The notes under the pieces were generated by a model. It had not been told where the DNA came from and did not search any database. It saw only the letters and a program-made list of their open reading frames with translations. DNA of 26,616 bases from a virus. The DNA is taken from positions 1-26,616 of the IMG/VR virus record IMGVR_UViG_3300008261_000399. One strand, written 5' to 3'. Shown here one piece after another: positions 1-9,256 of the stretch. The stretch's first letter is position 1; every line of letters begins with the position of its first letter. Made by a program: the position numbers and the translations under genes.

Positions 1-3
1 ATT

Positions 4-65
4 ATATATAAATGGGTAAGTTCTGTCCGTTTACACTTACCGTTAAATGACCGTTTTATAGGAGG
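4..65 (+). promoter_or_regulatory. terL leader: CCGTT repeats, inverted repeat and strong RBS
   Basis: The leader before the terminase gene holds an inverted repeat (GGTAAG at 15-20 and CTTACC at 36-41), three CCGTT units at 27-31, 40-44 and 51-55, and a perfect AGGAGG ribosome site at 60-65, 4 nt before the ATG at 70. TATAAA at 7-12 could be a -10 element, but its -35 would lie outside the window. The repeats could bind a regulator of late transcription; that is inference. Confidence 0.35.
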
Positions 66-69
66 CTTC

Positions 70-1938
70 ATGGGACGAAAGCCTGGCAAACAAGACATTC
101 CCAAGGAGGCCGCTAAGAAGCAGGTTCTGGAACTCTTGACCCAGGGTAGCACTATCACCGACGCCATGAAGGCTGTAGGTCGTAACGATGTTACCTTCCG
201 CCAGTGGTCGATGTCTGACCCTGAGTTCAAGGCTGAGGCCGACAAATCAAGACTTGCTGGTAAAGGTGTTAAGGCTGACCTTGCCAATCTAAAGGATATC
301 TCGTTTGAGGACTTCTCCGAGCAATTCCTAGACACCAAGTTGTTCGACCACCACAAAGATTGGGTAGACCTGATTGAGGGGCGGGAACCTCGCTGGCTTC
401 ATCCATCTATGACTTATGAGCCTGCGGCCAGCAACCGAGTTCTTATTAACGTTCCACCTGAGCACGCCAAGTCTACGGTCATCACAATCAACTATGTGAC
501 CTACCGCATAGCCACTGACCCTAACGTCAGAATCATTGTAGTCTCTAAGACTCAAGGTATGGCCAGAAAATTTTTAAGCGCAATCAAGACCCGTATGTCC
601 CACCCAAACTGGACCAAGTTACAGATGTCCTTCGGACCAAACGGCGGATACAAGGCTGACTCACCTACCTGGTCAGCAGATATGATTTACCTAGGCACTG
701 GACGCGACTCTGGCGAAAAGGACCCTACGGTTCAAGCATTAGGATTCGGGTCTCAGATTTACGGTGCTCGCGCCGACCTGATTATCCTAGACGATGTGGT
801 GATGAACTCAAACTCTCATGAGTGGGAAAAGCAAATTGAATGGCTTCAGAAAGAAGTCATCACCCGTCTGGGACGGCACGGAAAACTACTTATTGTAGGA
901 ACCCGTGTCGCCCCAATAGATTTATATAAAATGATACGAGATGGCGACCAATGGACAGGTGGCAAATCTCCATTCACTTACTTCTCCCAACCAGCGGTTC
1001 TGGAGTTTGATGAAAACCCAGCCAACTGGAGAACACTATGGCCTTGGACGGATAGGGCTGAGGGAGAACAAGATGAAGCAAACGAACAAGGATTATACCC
1101 AAAGTGGGATGGACCCTCGCTCTTTACTAGAAGGTCTGAGGTTGCTCCGTCAGTCTGGGCTATGGTATACCAACAGGAAGATGTTGTCGAAGACGCAATC
1201 TTCCCACCAACAGTTGTCGCGGGATGCGTCAATGGAATGCGAAAACGCGGACCACTCAAGGCTGGAACGCCAGGCCATCCAAAGCATGTTGAAGGCACTT
1301 ACACAGTTATAGGTTTTGACCCTGCTGTATCAGGCAGGTCTGCTTTCGTAGCGGTTACATTTAACCGTAGTGACGGCAAAGTTTATGTTTTAGATTGCGT
1401 AAACATGGTTGACCCTACTCCACAAAAAGAGCGTGCTCTTATTGAAGAGTGGGTAGAAAGATACTCACCTCAAGAGTTTCGAGTTGAAATCAACGCCCAT
1501 CAAAAGGCGTATCAGATGGACACTGACTTAGTTCAGTATTTAGCCCAGTATGGTTGTAAGTTAAATCCACACTTTACTGGAAAGAATAAATGGGACACAT
1601 CATTTGGTGTGGCTTCCATGTCCGCCTTATTTGGCGGTCTGAGGGACGGCAGATTTCAAGATAACAACCTGATAGAACTTCCATCCAATGAAGGTTCTGA
1701 AGGGTTAAAGTCTCTGGTGCAACAGTTAATTACTTGGAAGCCAGATACCAAAAACCCTACTGACTGTGTGATGGCTCTATGGTTTGCTATCATTCGAGTA
1801 CGTGAACTAATGCAACAGACATCCTTTGCTACTAAGTATGCCAACAACAGGTGGGCAACTAGACGTCAAAAGGAAATGCGACACTCAATCAATTTAGATG
1901 ATGCCTTTGCAGAGCAATGGGCTGAAACTTACGGATAA
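70..1938 (+). CDS. terL: Terminase large subunit with N-terminal HTH-like segment
   Basis: ATP-driven DNA packaging motor and headful/cos nuclease, acting at the portal vertex. A Walker A-like loop PPEHAKST lies at residues 129-136, Walker B LIILDD at about 237-242, and a coupling motif LLIVGTR at 273-279. The RNase H-like nuclease follows, with D417 in GFDPAVSG, E473 in VEIN, and an Asp near residue 586 before MALWFA as third metal ligand. Residues about 15-60 look like the helix-turn-helix of small terminase subunits, and no separate small subunit is seen here. The 622-aa length is on the long side for TerL, consistent with an extra N-terminal part. The start is set by AGGAGG 4 nt upstream. 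The portal gene follows after 8 nt. Function is near certain; the HTH reading is inference. Confidence 0.95.
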   Translation: MGRKPGKQDIPKEAAKKQVLELLTQGSTITDAMKAVGRNDVTFRQWSMSDPEFKAEADKSRLAGKGVKADLANLKDISFEDFSEQFLDTKLFDHHKDWVDLIEGREPRWLHPSMTYEPAASNRVLINVPPEHAKSTVITINYVTYRIATDPNVRIIVVSKTQGMARKFLSAIKTRMSHPNWTKLQMSFGPNGGYKADSPTWSADMIYLGTGRDSGEKDPTVQALGFGSQIYGARADLIILDDVVMNSNSHEWEKQIEWLQKEVITRLGRHGKLLIVGTRVAPIDLYKMIRDGDQWTGGKSPFTYFSQPAVLEFDENPANWRTLWPWTDRAEGEQDEANEQGLYPKWDGPSLFTRRSEVAPSVWAMVYQQEDVVEDAIFPPTVVAGCVNGMRKRGPLKAGTPGHPKHVEGTYTVIGFDPAVSGRSAFVAVTFNRSDGKVYVLDCVNMVDPTPQKERALIEEWVERYSPQEFRVEINAHQKAYQMDTDLVQYLAQYGCKLNPHFTGKNKWDTSFGVASMSALFGGLRDGRFQDNNLIELPSNEGSEGLKSLVQQLITWKPDTKNPTDCVMALWFAIIRVRELMQQTSFATKYANNRWATRRQKEMRHSINLDDAFAEQWAETYG

Positions 1939-1946
1939 GGAAACTA

Positions 1947-3710
1947 ATGGCTCTTACCATTGAACAAATTGCAGCACGGGTTGATTCCCTTAAATACCGT
2001 GCATCAGAGCGTGATGCTCGTGCAGGCGATGTGCTATCTGTGCGCCAGGGTAAGATTGCAGAAGTCTATCCAGATTTCTTCCCTGAAGGCGTAGACGCAA
2101 ATGTTGTAGCAAACTTTATTGACATCGTAGCCCGTGACCTTTCTGAGGTTATGGCACCACTTCCTGCAGTTAACTGCTCTAGCGCATCTCAAGTAAATGA
2201 CCGTGCTCGTAAGTTTGCTGATAACAGAACACGCATTGCCTCAAATTATTTTAATCACTCTGACCTCCAAGTATCTATGTATACTGGAGCAGACTACTAT
2301 GTAACATATGGTTTCGTCCCATTCGTAATTGAATTGGATGACGAAGCAAAGATGCCTCGTATACGCGTAGAAAACCCTCGGATGGCTTATCCTGAGTTTG
2401 ACCGCTACGGACGATGCATTTCTTTTGCAAAGGTATATTCATTAACTCTTGGAGAGTTGGTCGCTCAATTCCCTGAATACGAAGTAGCACTACTTGGTCG
2501 TTCAGGTTTCAAACAAGACACCAACACTCTAATAGATATTATTCGTTATTACGATAAAGACCAATCTGTGGTCTATGTACCTAGCCGCGAGAATTTAGTT
2601 TTATCCCGTGCAAAAAATCCAATAGGTAAGATGATGGTGGTCATCGCCAAGCGTCCTACTATTGATGGTGAAATGCGAGGACAGTTTGATGATGTTATTG
2701 GTATTCAGTTGCTTCGCAATCGTTTCGCTATGCTTGCTATGGAGGCTGCAGAGAAATCTGTTCAATCTCCTATCGTCGTTCCAATGGATGTCCAGGAACT
2801 ACAACTTGGCGGAGACTCAGTTATCCGAACCAACACACCTGCAGGAGTTAGACGAGTTGAACTTACAATTCCACAAGGTGCGTTCACGGAGCAAACGTTG
2901 CTCAATCAAGAACTCAGAATTGGTGCTCGTTACCCAGAAGGCAGAACAGGCAACGTCAATGCGTCTATTGTTACAGGCCAAGGCGTCCAGGCTCTCATGG
3001 GAGCATTTGATACTCAAGTCAAGTCAGCCCAAGCAATATTTGCATCAGCACTTAGAGATGTAATTGGACTTTGCTTTGAGGTTGATGAGTCAATCTTTGA
3101 TGTTCAAAAAACAATTCGTGGCGTAGATGCTGGTTCACCTTACGCATTAGAGTATAAGCCAAGCAAAGACATCAAGGGAGATTACTCCGCAGATGTCCGC
3201 TATGGTATGCTTGCTGGTTTAAATCCAGCACAAGGATTAATATTTATGTTACAGGCTCTTGGAGGCAAGTTAATCTCCAAGGATATGGCGATGAGAGAGT
3301 TACCATTCAATGTTAATGTTAGCCAAGAGCAAGAGAAGATTGAAGTTGAAGATATGCGTAATGCTCTTATCTCTTCACTTCAAGCATACACCCAAGCCAT
3401 TCCGCAAATGGCCACGCAAGGACAAGACCCTTCTGAAGTTGTTACAAAGATTGCTAGTGTTATTAAGTCACGACAAAAGGGACAGAGCATCGAAGACGCA
3501 ATAGAACAAACTTTTGCGCCTAAAGAACAAGTTCCTCCTGCTGGTGCTCCAATGGTTGAGCAACCGTCCCCTGCTCCCGCTGCGCCAGTAGGAGGTCAAT
3601 CTCCAATGGAAGCACAGCCACAAGGAGTGCCTGATGTGCAAAGTTTACTATCTAGCCTAACTTCAGGCGGAGCAGCAAACGCAAGCGTAAGAACAATTCG
3701 TAGACGATAG
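1947..3710 (+). CDS. Portal protein
   Basis: Called portal from its position directly after terL, its 587-aa length, and a portal-like body. It has an acidic helical N-terminus, a mixed wing region (residues about 110-200 with GADYYVTYGFVPFVIELDDE), a long central helical part, and a C-terminal tail rich in Pro, Gln and Ala (about 525-570) ending in RTIRRR. Portals form the dodecameric ring through which DNA enters and leaves the head and which docks the terminase. The unstructured Pro/Gln tail may face the capsid interior. The start is ATG 1947 with AAGGAAA just upstream and an 8-nt gap after terL. I see no single diagnostic motif, so the call rests on context and overall character. Confidence 0.85.
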   Translation: MALTIEQIAARVDSLKYRASERDARAGDVLSVRQGKIAEVYPDFFPEGVDANVVANFIDIVARDLSEVMAPLPAVNCSSASQVNDRARKFADNRTRIASNYFNHSDLQVSMYTGADYYVTYGFVPFVIELDDEAKMPRIRVENPRMAYPEFDRYGRCISFAKVYSLTLGELVAQFPEYEVALLGRSGFKQDTNTLIDIIRYYDKDQSVVYVPSRENLVLSRAKNPIGKMMVVIAKRPTIDGEMRGQFDDVIGIQLLRNRFAMLAMEAAEKSVQSPIVVPMDVQELQLGGDSVIRTNTPAGVRRVELTIPQGAFTEQTLLNQELRIGARYPEGRTGNVNASIVTGQGVQALMGAFDTQVKSAQAIFASALRDVIGLCFEVDESIFDVQKTIRGVDAGSPYALEYKPSKDIKGDYSADVRYGMLAGLNPAQGLIFMLQALGGKLISKDMAMRELPFNVNVSQEQEKIEVEDMRNALISSLQAYTQAIPQMATQGQDPSEVVTKIASVIKSRQKGQSIEDAIEQTFAPKEQVPPAGAPMVEQPSPAPAAPVGGQSPMEAQPQGVPDVQSLLSSLTSGGAANASVRTIRRR

Positions 3711-3725
3711 CAGTGGGAGGGGACT

Positions 3726-4295
3726 ATGACAACACTTGCTGCTATACAAGGCGATGGATGGTGTGTAATCGGAAGCGATTCACGTTCATCTGATGAATCA
3801 GGCCGTCCAATTGAAATGGCAACACACAAAGTTATTGAAAATAATGGAGTGCTAATTGCAGGCTCTGGTTCTGGAAGAGGTTCAAACTTATTACAGTTTG
3901 GATGGAAACCACCAAAGCCTAAACTAAGTGAAGACTTAGATGAGTTTATGACTAAAAGATTTATACCATCTATGAGAAAATTATTCATAGATGCAGGTTA
4001 CGATATGAAAGAAGATGGGGACCATGCTTCTCACGATTCGCAATTTATTATTGGCATTCGCGGTATACTGTATCCTATTTTTGAGGATTACAGTTGGGAC
4101 CGCGATGTTCGCGGTATTTATTATTCTGGTTCTGGTAGCGATATTGCCCTTGGTGCTATGGAGGCTCTTGGAATACGCAACGCTAGGTATGCTGATAAAG
4201 CAGAAAAAATTGTTAGAAAGTCAATCGAAATAGCAACTAAGTGGGACATTTATTCAAGTGGTCCCATCATAACTAAAATACAATATTCTAAGTAG
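3726..4295 (+). CDS. HslV/proteasome-beta-like Ntn-hydrolase peptidase, candidate prohead protease
   Basis: The protein starts MTTLAAIQGDGWCVIGSDSR, the pattern of HslV and proteasome beta subunits. Met removal would expose a catalytic Thr (T2), followed by D18, K35 and the glycine loop IAGSGSG (44-50), matching Thr1, Asp17, Lys33 and the Gly47 loop. A second signature, YYSGSGSDIALGAMEAL (132-148), matches the Ser129-region loop of the family. The C-terminal helix and strand KSIEIATKWDIYSSG (165-179) parallels HslV ALDIAGDICIYT. At 189 aa it is the size of HslV, with no propeptide. It lies 15 nt after the portal, where phages usually carry the head-maturation protease, and no serine-type prohead protease is present in the window. 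Cutting scaffold or capsid is inferred; a role against host proteins is the alternative. RBS GGGAGGGG at 3715-3722. Confidence 0.8.
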   Translation: MTTLAAIQGDGWCVIGSDSRSSDESGRPIEMATHKVIENNGVLIAGSGSGRGSNLLQFGWKPPKPKLSEDLDEFMTKRFIPSMRKLFIDAGYDMKEDGDHASHDSQFIIGIRGILYPIFEDYSWDRDVRGIYYSGSGSDIALGAMEALGIRNARYADKAEKIVRKSIEIATKWDIYSSGPIITKIQYSK

Positions 4296-4303
4296 GAGGA
4301 ACA

Positions 4304-4759
4304 ATGGCTGAGAATCGTGGAGGGTTTCGCCCAACAGCACCACAGAACAATCCCGCTAACGTTTCCGCAACTGGTGGTAATGGACAGTCTGGCACACAAG
4401 GTGCTAAATACTATTCAGGTTTACCTTATGGACAAGGACAGGCTACAATGGCTCAACAGCAATCAGCGCCTATGGCTGCAGGTAGACCAGCACCAATGAT
4501 GAATCCTATTGAATCTTTTCCTACACCAATGCCATTATCTGAGCCATCAACAATGCCAGATGTTCCAGTTACAGATGGTGCTGCATTAGGCGCAGGAGCA
4601 GGCACAGAGGCTTTGAATTTGCCAAGGCAGCAAGACACTGATGTTGAAAGACAAAGACTATTATCATATCTACCAGCACTGGAGGCAGCCGCACAAAGCC
4701 CAAATTCATCACAAGCATTCCGTAATTATGTGAGAATTCTAAGGGCTAATCTTCTATGA
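4304..4759 (+). CDS. Pro/Gln/Ala-rich small protein of unknown function
   Basis: A 151-aa protein. Residues 1-110 are low-complexity and rich in Pro, Gln, Ala, Gly and Met (MAENRGGFRPTAPQNN at the start). The C-terminal 35 residues look helical (ERQRLLSYLPALEAAA, then FRNYVRILRANLL). It sits between the protease-like gene and the giant virion gene, starting 8 nt after the former behind AGGAGGA and sharing an ATGA overlap with the latter. I recall similar openings in proteins at this position in other actinophage-like genomes, but no function. A disordered N-terminus with a helical C-terminus could suit a head-associated adaptor or chaperone for its neighbour; that is speculation. Confidence 0.8.
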   Translation: MAENRGGFRPTAPQNNPANVSATGGNGQSGTQGAKYYSGLPYGQGQATMAQQQSAPMAAGRPAPMMNPIESFPTPMPLSEPSTMPDVPVTDGAALGAGAGTEALNLPRQQDTDVERQRLLSYLPALEAAAQSPNSSQAFRNYVRILRANLL

Positions 4760-5937
4760 GCGATAGAGAGTCAGCGCAAAAAGCGTATCAAGATATGCAG
4801 AAGTCAAAGAATCCTTCTGCCTTTGATACTATGGGTGCATTTAATAATTATTATGCTGCTGGGAATACTAACGTATCCAGTTCAGTAGCATTAGATATGG
4901 GTAAATATGTCCCGCCTAAAAACAGGGCTGATGCTGTAGCGCAATTTAATAATCAAGCAAAACCTAAAGTTGATGATGGAAAAGGTTTCTGGGGAAGAGC
5001 CTTTGAAGGTATAGAAAAAGCCTACAACTTTACAACACAAGCAGTTTCATTTGGACTTACTCTTCCAGAAAAAGGAAATCCAATCTGGCAAGATGACTTT
5101 TCATTAGATAAAGTTAAATCTGCCTGGGACCAATCAAGAGATATATCTGCTGGTCGCTCTATTATGCGCACACTTATTGGAAGACCATTAGACGATGTTG
5201 AAGATGTCTTTAGTGGTATAGCAAAGACTATAAGTTTTGGAAAACTATCTGGGGCTGATAAGTTTCTACAAGACCATGTGCTATTTGCTGCCAATGACTT
5301 TGATATCTTTAACAAGAAGCAAGCAGAAAAAGCATTTCGTGAACAGAACATTGGACGTTACACATCATTTGGGACAGATGTTGTAGCCCGATTTGTTCTT
5401 GACCCAACTATTGTAGTTGGTAAGGCAGTAAAGGTATATAAGGGCATTAGTTATGGCGTTAAAGGTCTTAATGATTTAAATGCTATCCTTGCTGGACAAA
5501 AGACTGGGTTTAAAGCAAATAAGGTTAAAGCAACATTCAATGACTTTATTTTAAGAACAGATGGAATGGATGCTGCTGATTTATTCAGAGTAAAGGCTAT
5601 CCGTGAGTCTGCTAATCCTGCAGCGTTTGCAGATATCCTAGCAGATGCAAACAAGATTGATGATATTACCCTTCGCCACACAGCCAAGGCTGATATTATT
5701 AAGATGGCTATGGGCGATGCTGATGCCGCAACAAGATTGATGGCGCAAAATCGAAACATTGCTACTAAGATTGCTAACCTACAAGATGAAATTACTGACG
5801 CAAAGTATCTTGGTGCAGGTATGGACAAAGCATCAGGACAACTTACATTTGATTTAGTCAATAAAGGTCCAGACCTTGAGAAGGCTATCTGGTGCTGCAG
5901 GTGCTCCAGTCCGTGTTCTTACTGGATTTTTCTATAA
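4756..5937 (+). CDS. Giant virion protein, N-terminal part (frame-disrupted)
   Basis: This 393-aa frame starts with an ATGA overlap of the previous gene. It carries helical, moderately hydrophobic sequence such as FGTDVVARFVLDPTIVVGKA. Up to about residue 378 (DLEKA) it looks like normal protein. The last 15 residues, starting WCCRCSSPC, are Cys-rich and out of character: they come from reading the wrong frame after a shift. The continuation (SGAAGAPVRVLTGFFYKR) is in the next frame, open from 5858. Removing one base between about 5885 and 5889 would make a single 1499-codon gene from 4756 to 9256. Possible causes are a sequencing or assembly indel, a true mutation, or recoding. Likely a virion protein, perhaps internal or ejected, by position and size; no domain is recognised. 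Confidence 0.75.
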   Translation: MSDRESAQKAYQDMQKSKNPSAFDTMGAFNNYYAAGNTNVSSSVALDMGKYVPPKNRADAVAQFNNQAKPKVDDGKGFWGRAFEGIEKAYNFTTQAVSFGLTLPEKGNPIWQDDFSLDKVKSAWDQSRDISAGRSIMRTLIGRPLDDVEDVFSGIAKTISFGKLSGADKFLQDHVLFAANDFDIFNKKQAEKAFREQNIGRYTSFGTDVVARFVLDPTIVVGKAVKVYKGISYGVKGLNDLNAILAGQKTGFKANKVKATFNDFILRTDGMDAADLFRVKAIRESANPAAFADILADANKIDDITLRHTAKADIIKMAMGDADAATRLMAQNRNIATKIANLQDEITDAKYLGAGMDKASGQLTFDLVNKGPDLEKAIWCCRCSSPCSYWIFL

Positions 5938-8900
5938 GCGTCCTAAAGGATGGATTGATTTTACTGATAATCAATCAGTTCAGACTGTAGATAACCTACT
6001 AAGCCGTGTGCGTGGTGTAGCAGACAAGCAAGAGAAGGCTTATCTAACAGAGATTAACGCACTTAAGAATAGACTTAACACTAAAACTCTTCTACCAGAA
6101 GAAGTTAAGTCACTTAAGAGTAAAATTAGCGGACTAGAAGACGACCTTAAGAAGGCTTCATTTACAGTTGAGCGTAAGAATGCTTTGTTTAATGAGTATG
6201 TTGCTGCAACAAACGCAGCAGAACGTGCCAATGCTTTCCAGAAGATTGAACAAGACCTATTCAATACAGTTGCTAAACAATTTGGATTTGATGAAGGCGA
6301 TATTCGCCAGGCCTGGTCATTGTTCTCAGGTGGTCGTGCTAGAGCACACAACATTATTCGTGAAAGAGCGTATACTGGCGCTACAAAAACTCTGCCAGAT
6401 GGACGAGTTGTACCAGTGGGTTCTAAGACAACACCTATTCTTGGTTCAGAAGACTTAAAGTATATTATTCCATTGCCATTAAATGAGACTCAACTAGTAA
6501 AGCAGTTGCCAGTTCTAGATATTGACACAATGTATAATGCTTTAAATCGTTTAACCAGAGCACGCCGTTCAGATGCTGCTGGTGTATACTACAAAGGTAA
6601 GGCTGGAGCAACAGACCTTATTGATGGCTTAGACTCATTAATTAAATTTGAGGTTCTTGCTCGTATTGGTTACCCTGTGCGTAACGTATCAGAGGGAGTC
6701 ATGCGTATTCTTTCAACAACTGGCCCTATGGCTATTGTTGCTGGACTAAAAGAATCTAGCCGTAAGTTAATTAGAAATAGATTCTCTGGAGCCTCTCTAG
6801 ATGATATCTATCGTTGGTCTGATGATGTAAAATTGCAGACATATCGAGACGAACTAAACGCTATGCGTGACCTTGCTGATGACCCTGACTTAATCGACTC
6901 TCAACTTAAAGAGATTGATGGTATGTTAGATGGAACCATCAAGGTAGAGGATAAGTTTGGCTTAGGTTTGCGTGAGGTTGACGGCGTAACTTACGAGGAT
7001 GCACTAGGTGCTACACCTGAACGTGCTGAGTTTATTAAGAATAGATTTATTGCTGAGTCTGCAAAGATTGTTGATGCGCATCTATCAAACAGTAGAAGCA
7101 GATTGAACAATGTATTTGAAACTACTGGTGATTTCGTAGTCATTAAAGGTGATGACCCTAACTGGGCTCAAGCCTATGAAAGAGTAGTAAACCGTCAGGT
7201 TAGAAACTCTAAAATCACACAGATTCTTTTGCAAAACAAGCCAAGAGAACAAGTTATTGATGAGGCTGAATACTTCTTATTGAAGACTAAAGAAGGCCGA
7301 GACATCTTAAAGACTCTTGCTATGGGTAGAGATGCCCGTTCTATTGTAGAAGCCAATATGGATAACATTGATGAGTTATTCCCAGCCTTTGCAACTGGAC
7401 TAAAAGAAATTGCTAAGACACGTAAGATTACAGCAGATGATATTAAGAAAGCATTTGGCACAGATACACTAAACTACCCAGCAGTTAACGCTGCTCAGGT
7501 TGGTGCAGCCAATGGAACCCATCAAGCAATAAGATTCATGTCATCTATTAGAGATAAGTTCTATAAATCTTTTGGTGAAGTTCCAGAATCTAACCTTGTT
7601 AGACACCCTATGTTTGTTGACTTATACCGTAAGCGTATGGATGCAACAATTAAAAATGCTATTGATACATACCCTGGCGATACAATTCCACCAGAGTATA
7701 TCCGTAAACTAGAGTTTAATGCACGTCAATGGGCAAGAGCAGAGATGCGTCGTTCTCTTTATGATACATCTGAGCGTGTAGATGCTGCCCATACATTACG
7801 TTATGCATTCCCATTCTTTGGTGCATTCACAGATGTTATTGAAAAGTGGAGCCGTATTGTAGTAAATGACCCATCAGTATTTGGTAAACTACAAACAGTA
7901 TATAATTCTCCAGACCGAATGGGTATAACAGAAGAGCGTGATGGTAAGACATACATCAATGTTCCTGGTGAGTGGGTAAAACGTGGTTCATTTGGTCTAG
8001 TAGATAGACCATTGGCTATTCCTAAAACAAGCCTTGACCTTCTATTCCAAGGTAATGCTTGGTGGAATCCAGGCGCTGGATGGTTCGTTCAGATTGGTAC
8101 ATCCCAATTAATTAAGGCTATTCCTGACTGGGAAAAAACTTCACTAGTAAAAACTATATTACCATATGGTCCAACTGGCACAAGTCCAGGAGAATTTACT
8201 AAAGACTTACTTATCCAGAATCAAGCGTTGCGTAAAGCATGGGCAAGATTTGATGAGAATGACCCTACTCGTAGGAACCTAACAGTTCTTATTGCTATGG
8301 AAGAGAACCATAAGTTTGACAATGGACTTAGAGCGGACCAACCATCGGCTAAAGAGATTGATGATAAGGTTAAAAAGATTCTTGCTATGGAAGTTGCTGC
8401 TAGAGCAGTGCTACCATTTGCTACTAACCTACGCTCTCCTTATCAATTCTATATTGATGAGTTCCAAAGACTACGTGAAGAAGACCCACAGACAGCATCT
8501 GAGAAGTTCTATGATGCCTATGGTGAGGATTACTTCTTGTTCTCTACCAGCCTATCTAAGAACAATACAGGTATCGCTGCAACAGTAGAAGCAGAAAAGC
8601 GTTCTAGAGAACTATCTGATTTGATTGCTAAGAACCCTGAGTATGGATGGTTTGTAGTTGGAGATGTTAATGCTGGAGAATTTTCTCCTAGCGTTTACCA
8701 GAGCCAAAGAAATACACCAGTTGCTCCAGGAAGCACAAAGAAGTTCCGTGAATCACAGGACCCTTACGAGGCAGTTGCTGCAACTCAGGCTGAAAAGGGA
8801 TGGATTACCTACAATAAAGGTATAGATATTCTTGAAGCAGAGCGTATTGCACGAGGACTAACTAGCCTAAATGTTTCTGATGCGGCTGATTTAAAAGAAC

Positions 8901-9256
8901 GCAAAGATACATTTATCAAAGCATTAGAACAAGAGAACCCAGCCTGGGCTGAAGTTCGTGGAAAAATTGATACCAAGAAGGTAGAAAACTTTTTAAAGTT
9001 TGCAACCAATGTAGTCACTGACCCTAGAACTAAAGGCCGTGCCGATATGGCAGGTGTTGCAGATTACCTAGAGGGTAGAAAATATTTGCAATCTCTTCTT
9101 GCTGAGAGAGATAGTAAGTCCATAAATGCAGTAGCAAATGCTGACCTTAAAGAGATGTGGGATACATTTACTAGCGGATTGATAGATGAATACATTTCAT
9201 TCAGCAGAGTATACTCAAGAATACTTGAAAAAGATGACCTTACAGGAGGCCTATAG
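5876..9256 (+). CDS. Giant virion protein, C-terminal part (frame-disrupted)
   Basis: The 1126-aa frame has a nominal TTG start at 5876, inside the previous frame, with only a weak AAAGG at 5863-5867. Its first residues (LRRL) look unnatural until SGAAGAP, so it is best read as the rest of the gene beginning at 4756. Contents: a predicted coiled coil at about residues 47-97 (KSLKSKISGLEDDLKKASF), a long helical body, an aromatic segment RYAFPFFGAFTDVIEKW at about 641-657, and a charged C-terminus. Large proteins of this kind coded among head genes are often carried inside the capsid and ejected with the DNA; that role is inferred. No peptidase, lysozyme or polymerase motif is visible. It ends one base into the GTG of the next gene. 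Confidence 0.8.
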   Translation: MRRLSGAAGAPVRVLTGFFYKRPKGWIDFTDNQSVQTVDNLLSRVRGVADKQEKAYLTEINALKNRLNTKTLLPEEVKSLKSKISGLEDDLKKASFTVERKNALFNEYVAATNAAERANAFQKIEQDLFNTVAKQFGFDEGDIRQAWSLFSGGRARAHNIIRERAYTGATKTLPDGRVVPVGSKTTPILGSEDLKYIIPLPLNETQLVKQLPVLDIDTMYNALNRLTRARRSDAAGVYYKGKAGATDLIDGLDSLIKFEVLARIGYPVRNVSEGVMRILSTTGPMAIVAGLKESSRKLIRNRFSGASLDDIYRWSDDVKLQTYRDELNAMRDLADDPDLIDSQLKEIDGMLDGTIKVEDKFGLGLREVDGVTYEDALGATPERAEFIKNRFIAESAKIVDAHLSNSRSRLNNVFETTGDFVVIKGDDPNWAQAYERVVNRQVRNSKITQILLQNKPREQVIDEAEYFLLKTKEGRDILKTLAMGRDARSIVEANMDNIDELFPAFATGLKEIAKTRKITADDIKKAFGTDTLNYPAVNAAQVGAANGTHQAIRFMSSIRDKFYKSFGEVPESNLVRHPMFVDLYRKRMDATIKNAIDTYPGDTIPPEYIRKLEFNARQWARAEMRRSLYDTSERVDAAHTLRYAFPFFGAFTDVIEKWSRIVVNDPSVFGKLQTVYNSPDRMGITEERDGKTYINVPGEWVKRGSFGLVDRPLAIPKTSLDLLFQGNAWWNPGAGWFVQIGTSQLIKAIPDWEKTSLVKTILPYGPTGTSPGEFTKDLLIQNQALRKAWARFDENDPTRRNLTVLIAMEENHKFDNGLRADQPSAKEIDDKVKKILAMEVAARAVLPFATNLRSPYQFYIDEFQRLREEDPQTASEKFYDAYGEDYFLFSTSLSKNNTGIAATVEAEKRSRELSDLIAKNPEYGWFVVGDVNAGEFSPSVYQSQRNTPVAPGSTKKFRESQDPYEAVAATQAEKGWITYNKGIDILEAERIARGLTSLNVSDAADLKERKDTFIKALEQENPAWAEVRGKIDTKKVENFLKFATNVVTDPRTKGRADMAGVADYLEGRKYLQSLLAERDSKSINAVANADLKEMWDTFTSGLIDEYISFSRVYSRILEKDDLTGGL

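Noticed and set aside
30-60. TTTACA (30-35) with TTTATA (55-60) as a sigma70 promoter for terL
   Set aside because: The spacer is 19 nt and transcription would start after the AGGAGG ribosome site that the gene clearly uses.
328-555. Minus-strand open frames across the window
   Set aside because: All lie inside well-supported + strand genes, lack ribosome sites and show unnatural composition (Ser, Cys, Leu-rich shadows of the real codons).
941-1312. Second + strand frame inside terL
   Set aside because: Fully inside the terminase frame, which has clear ATPase and nuclease motifs there.
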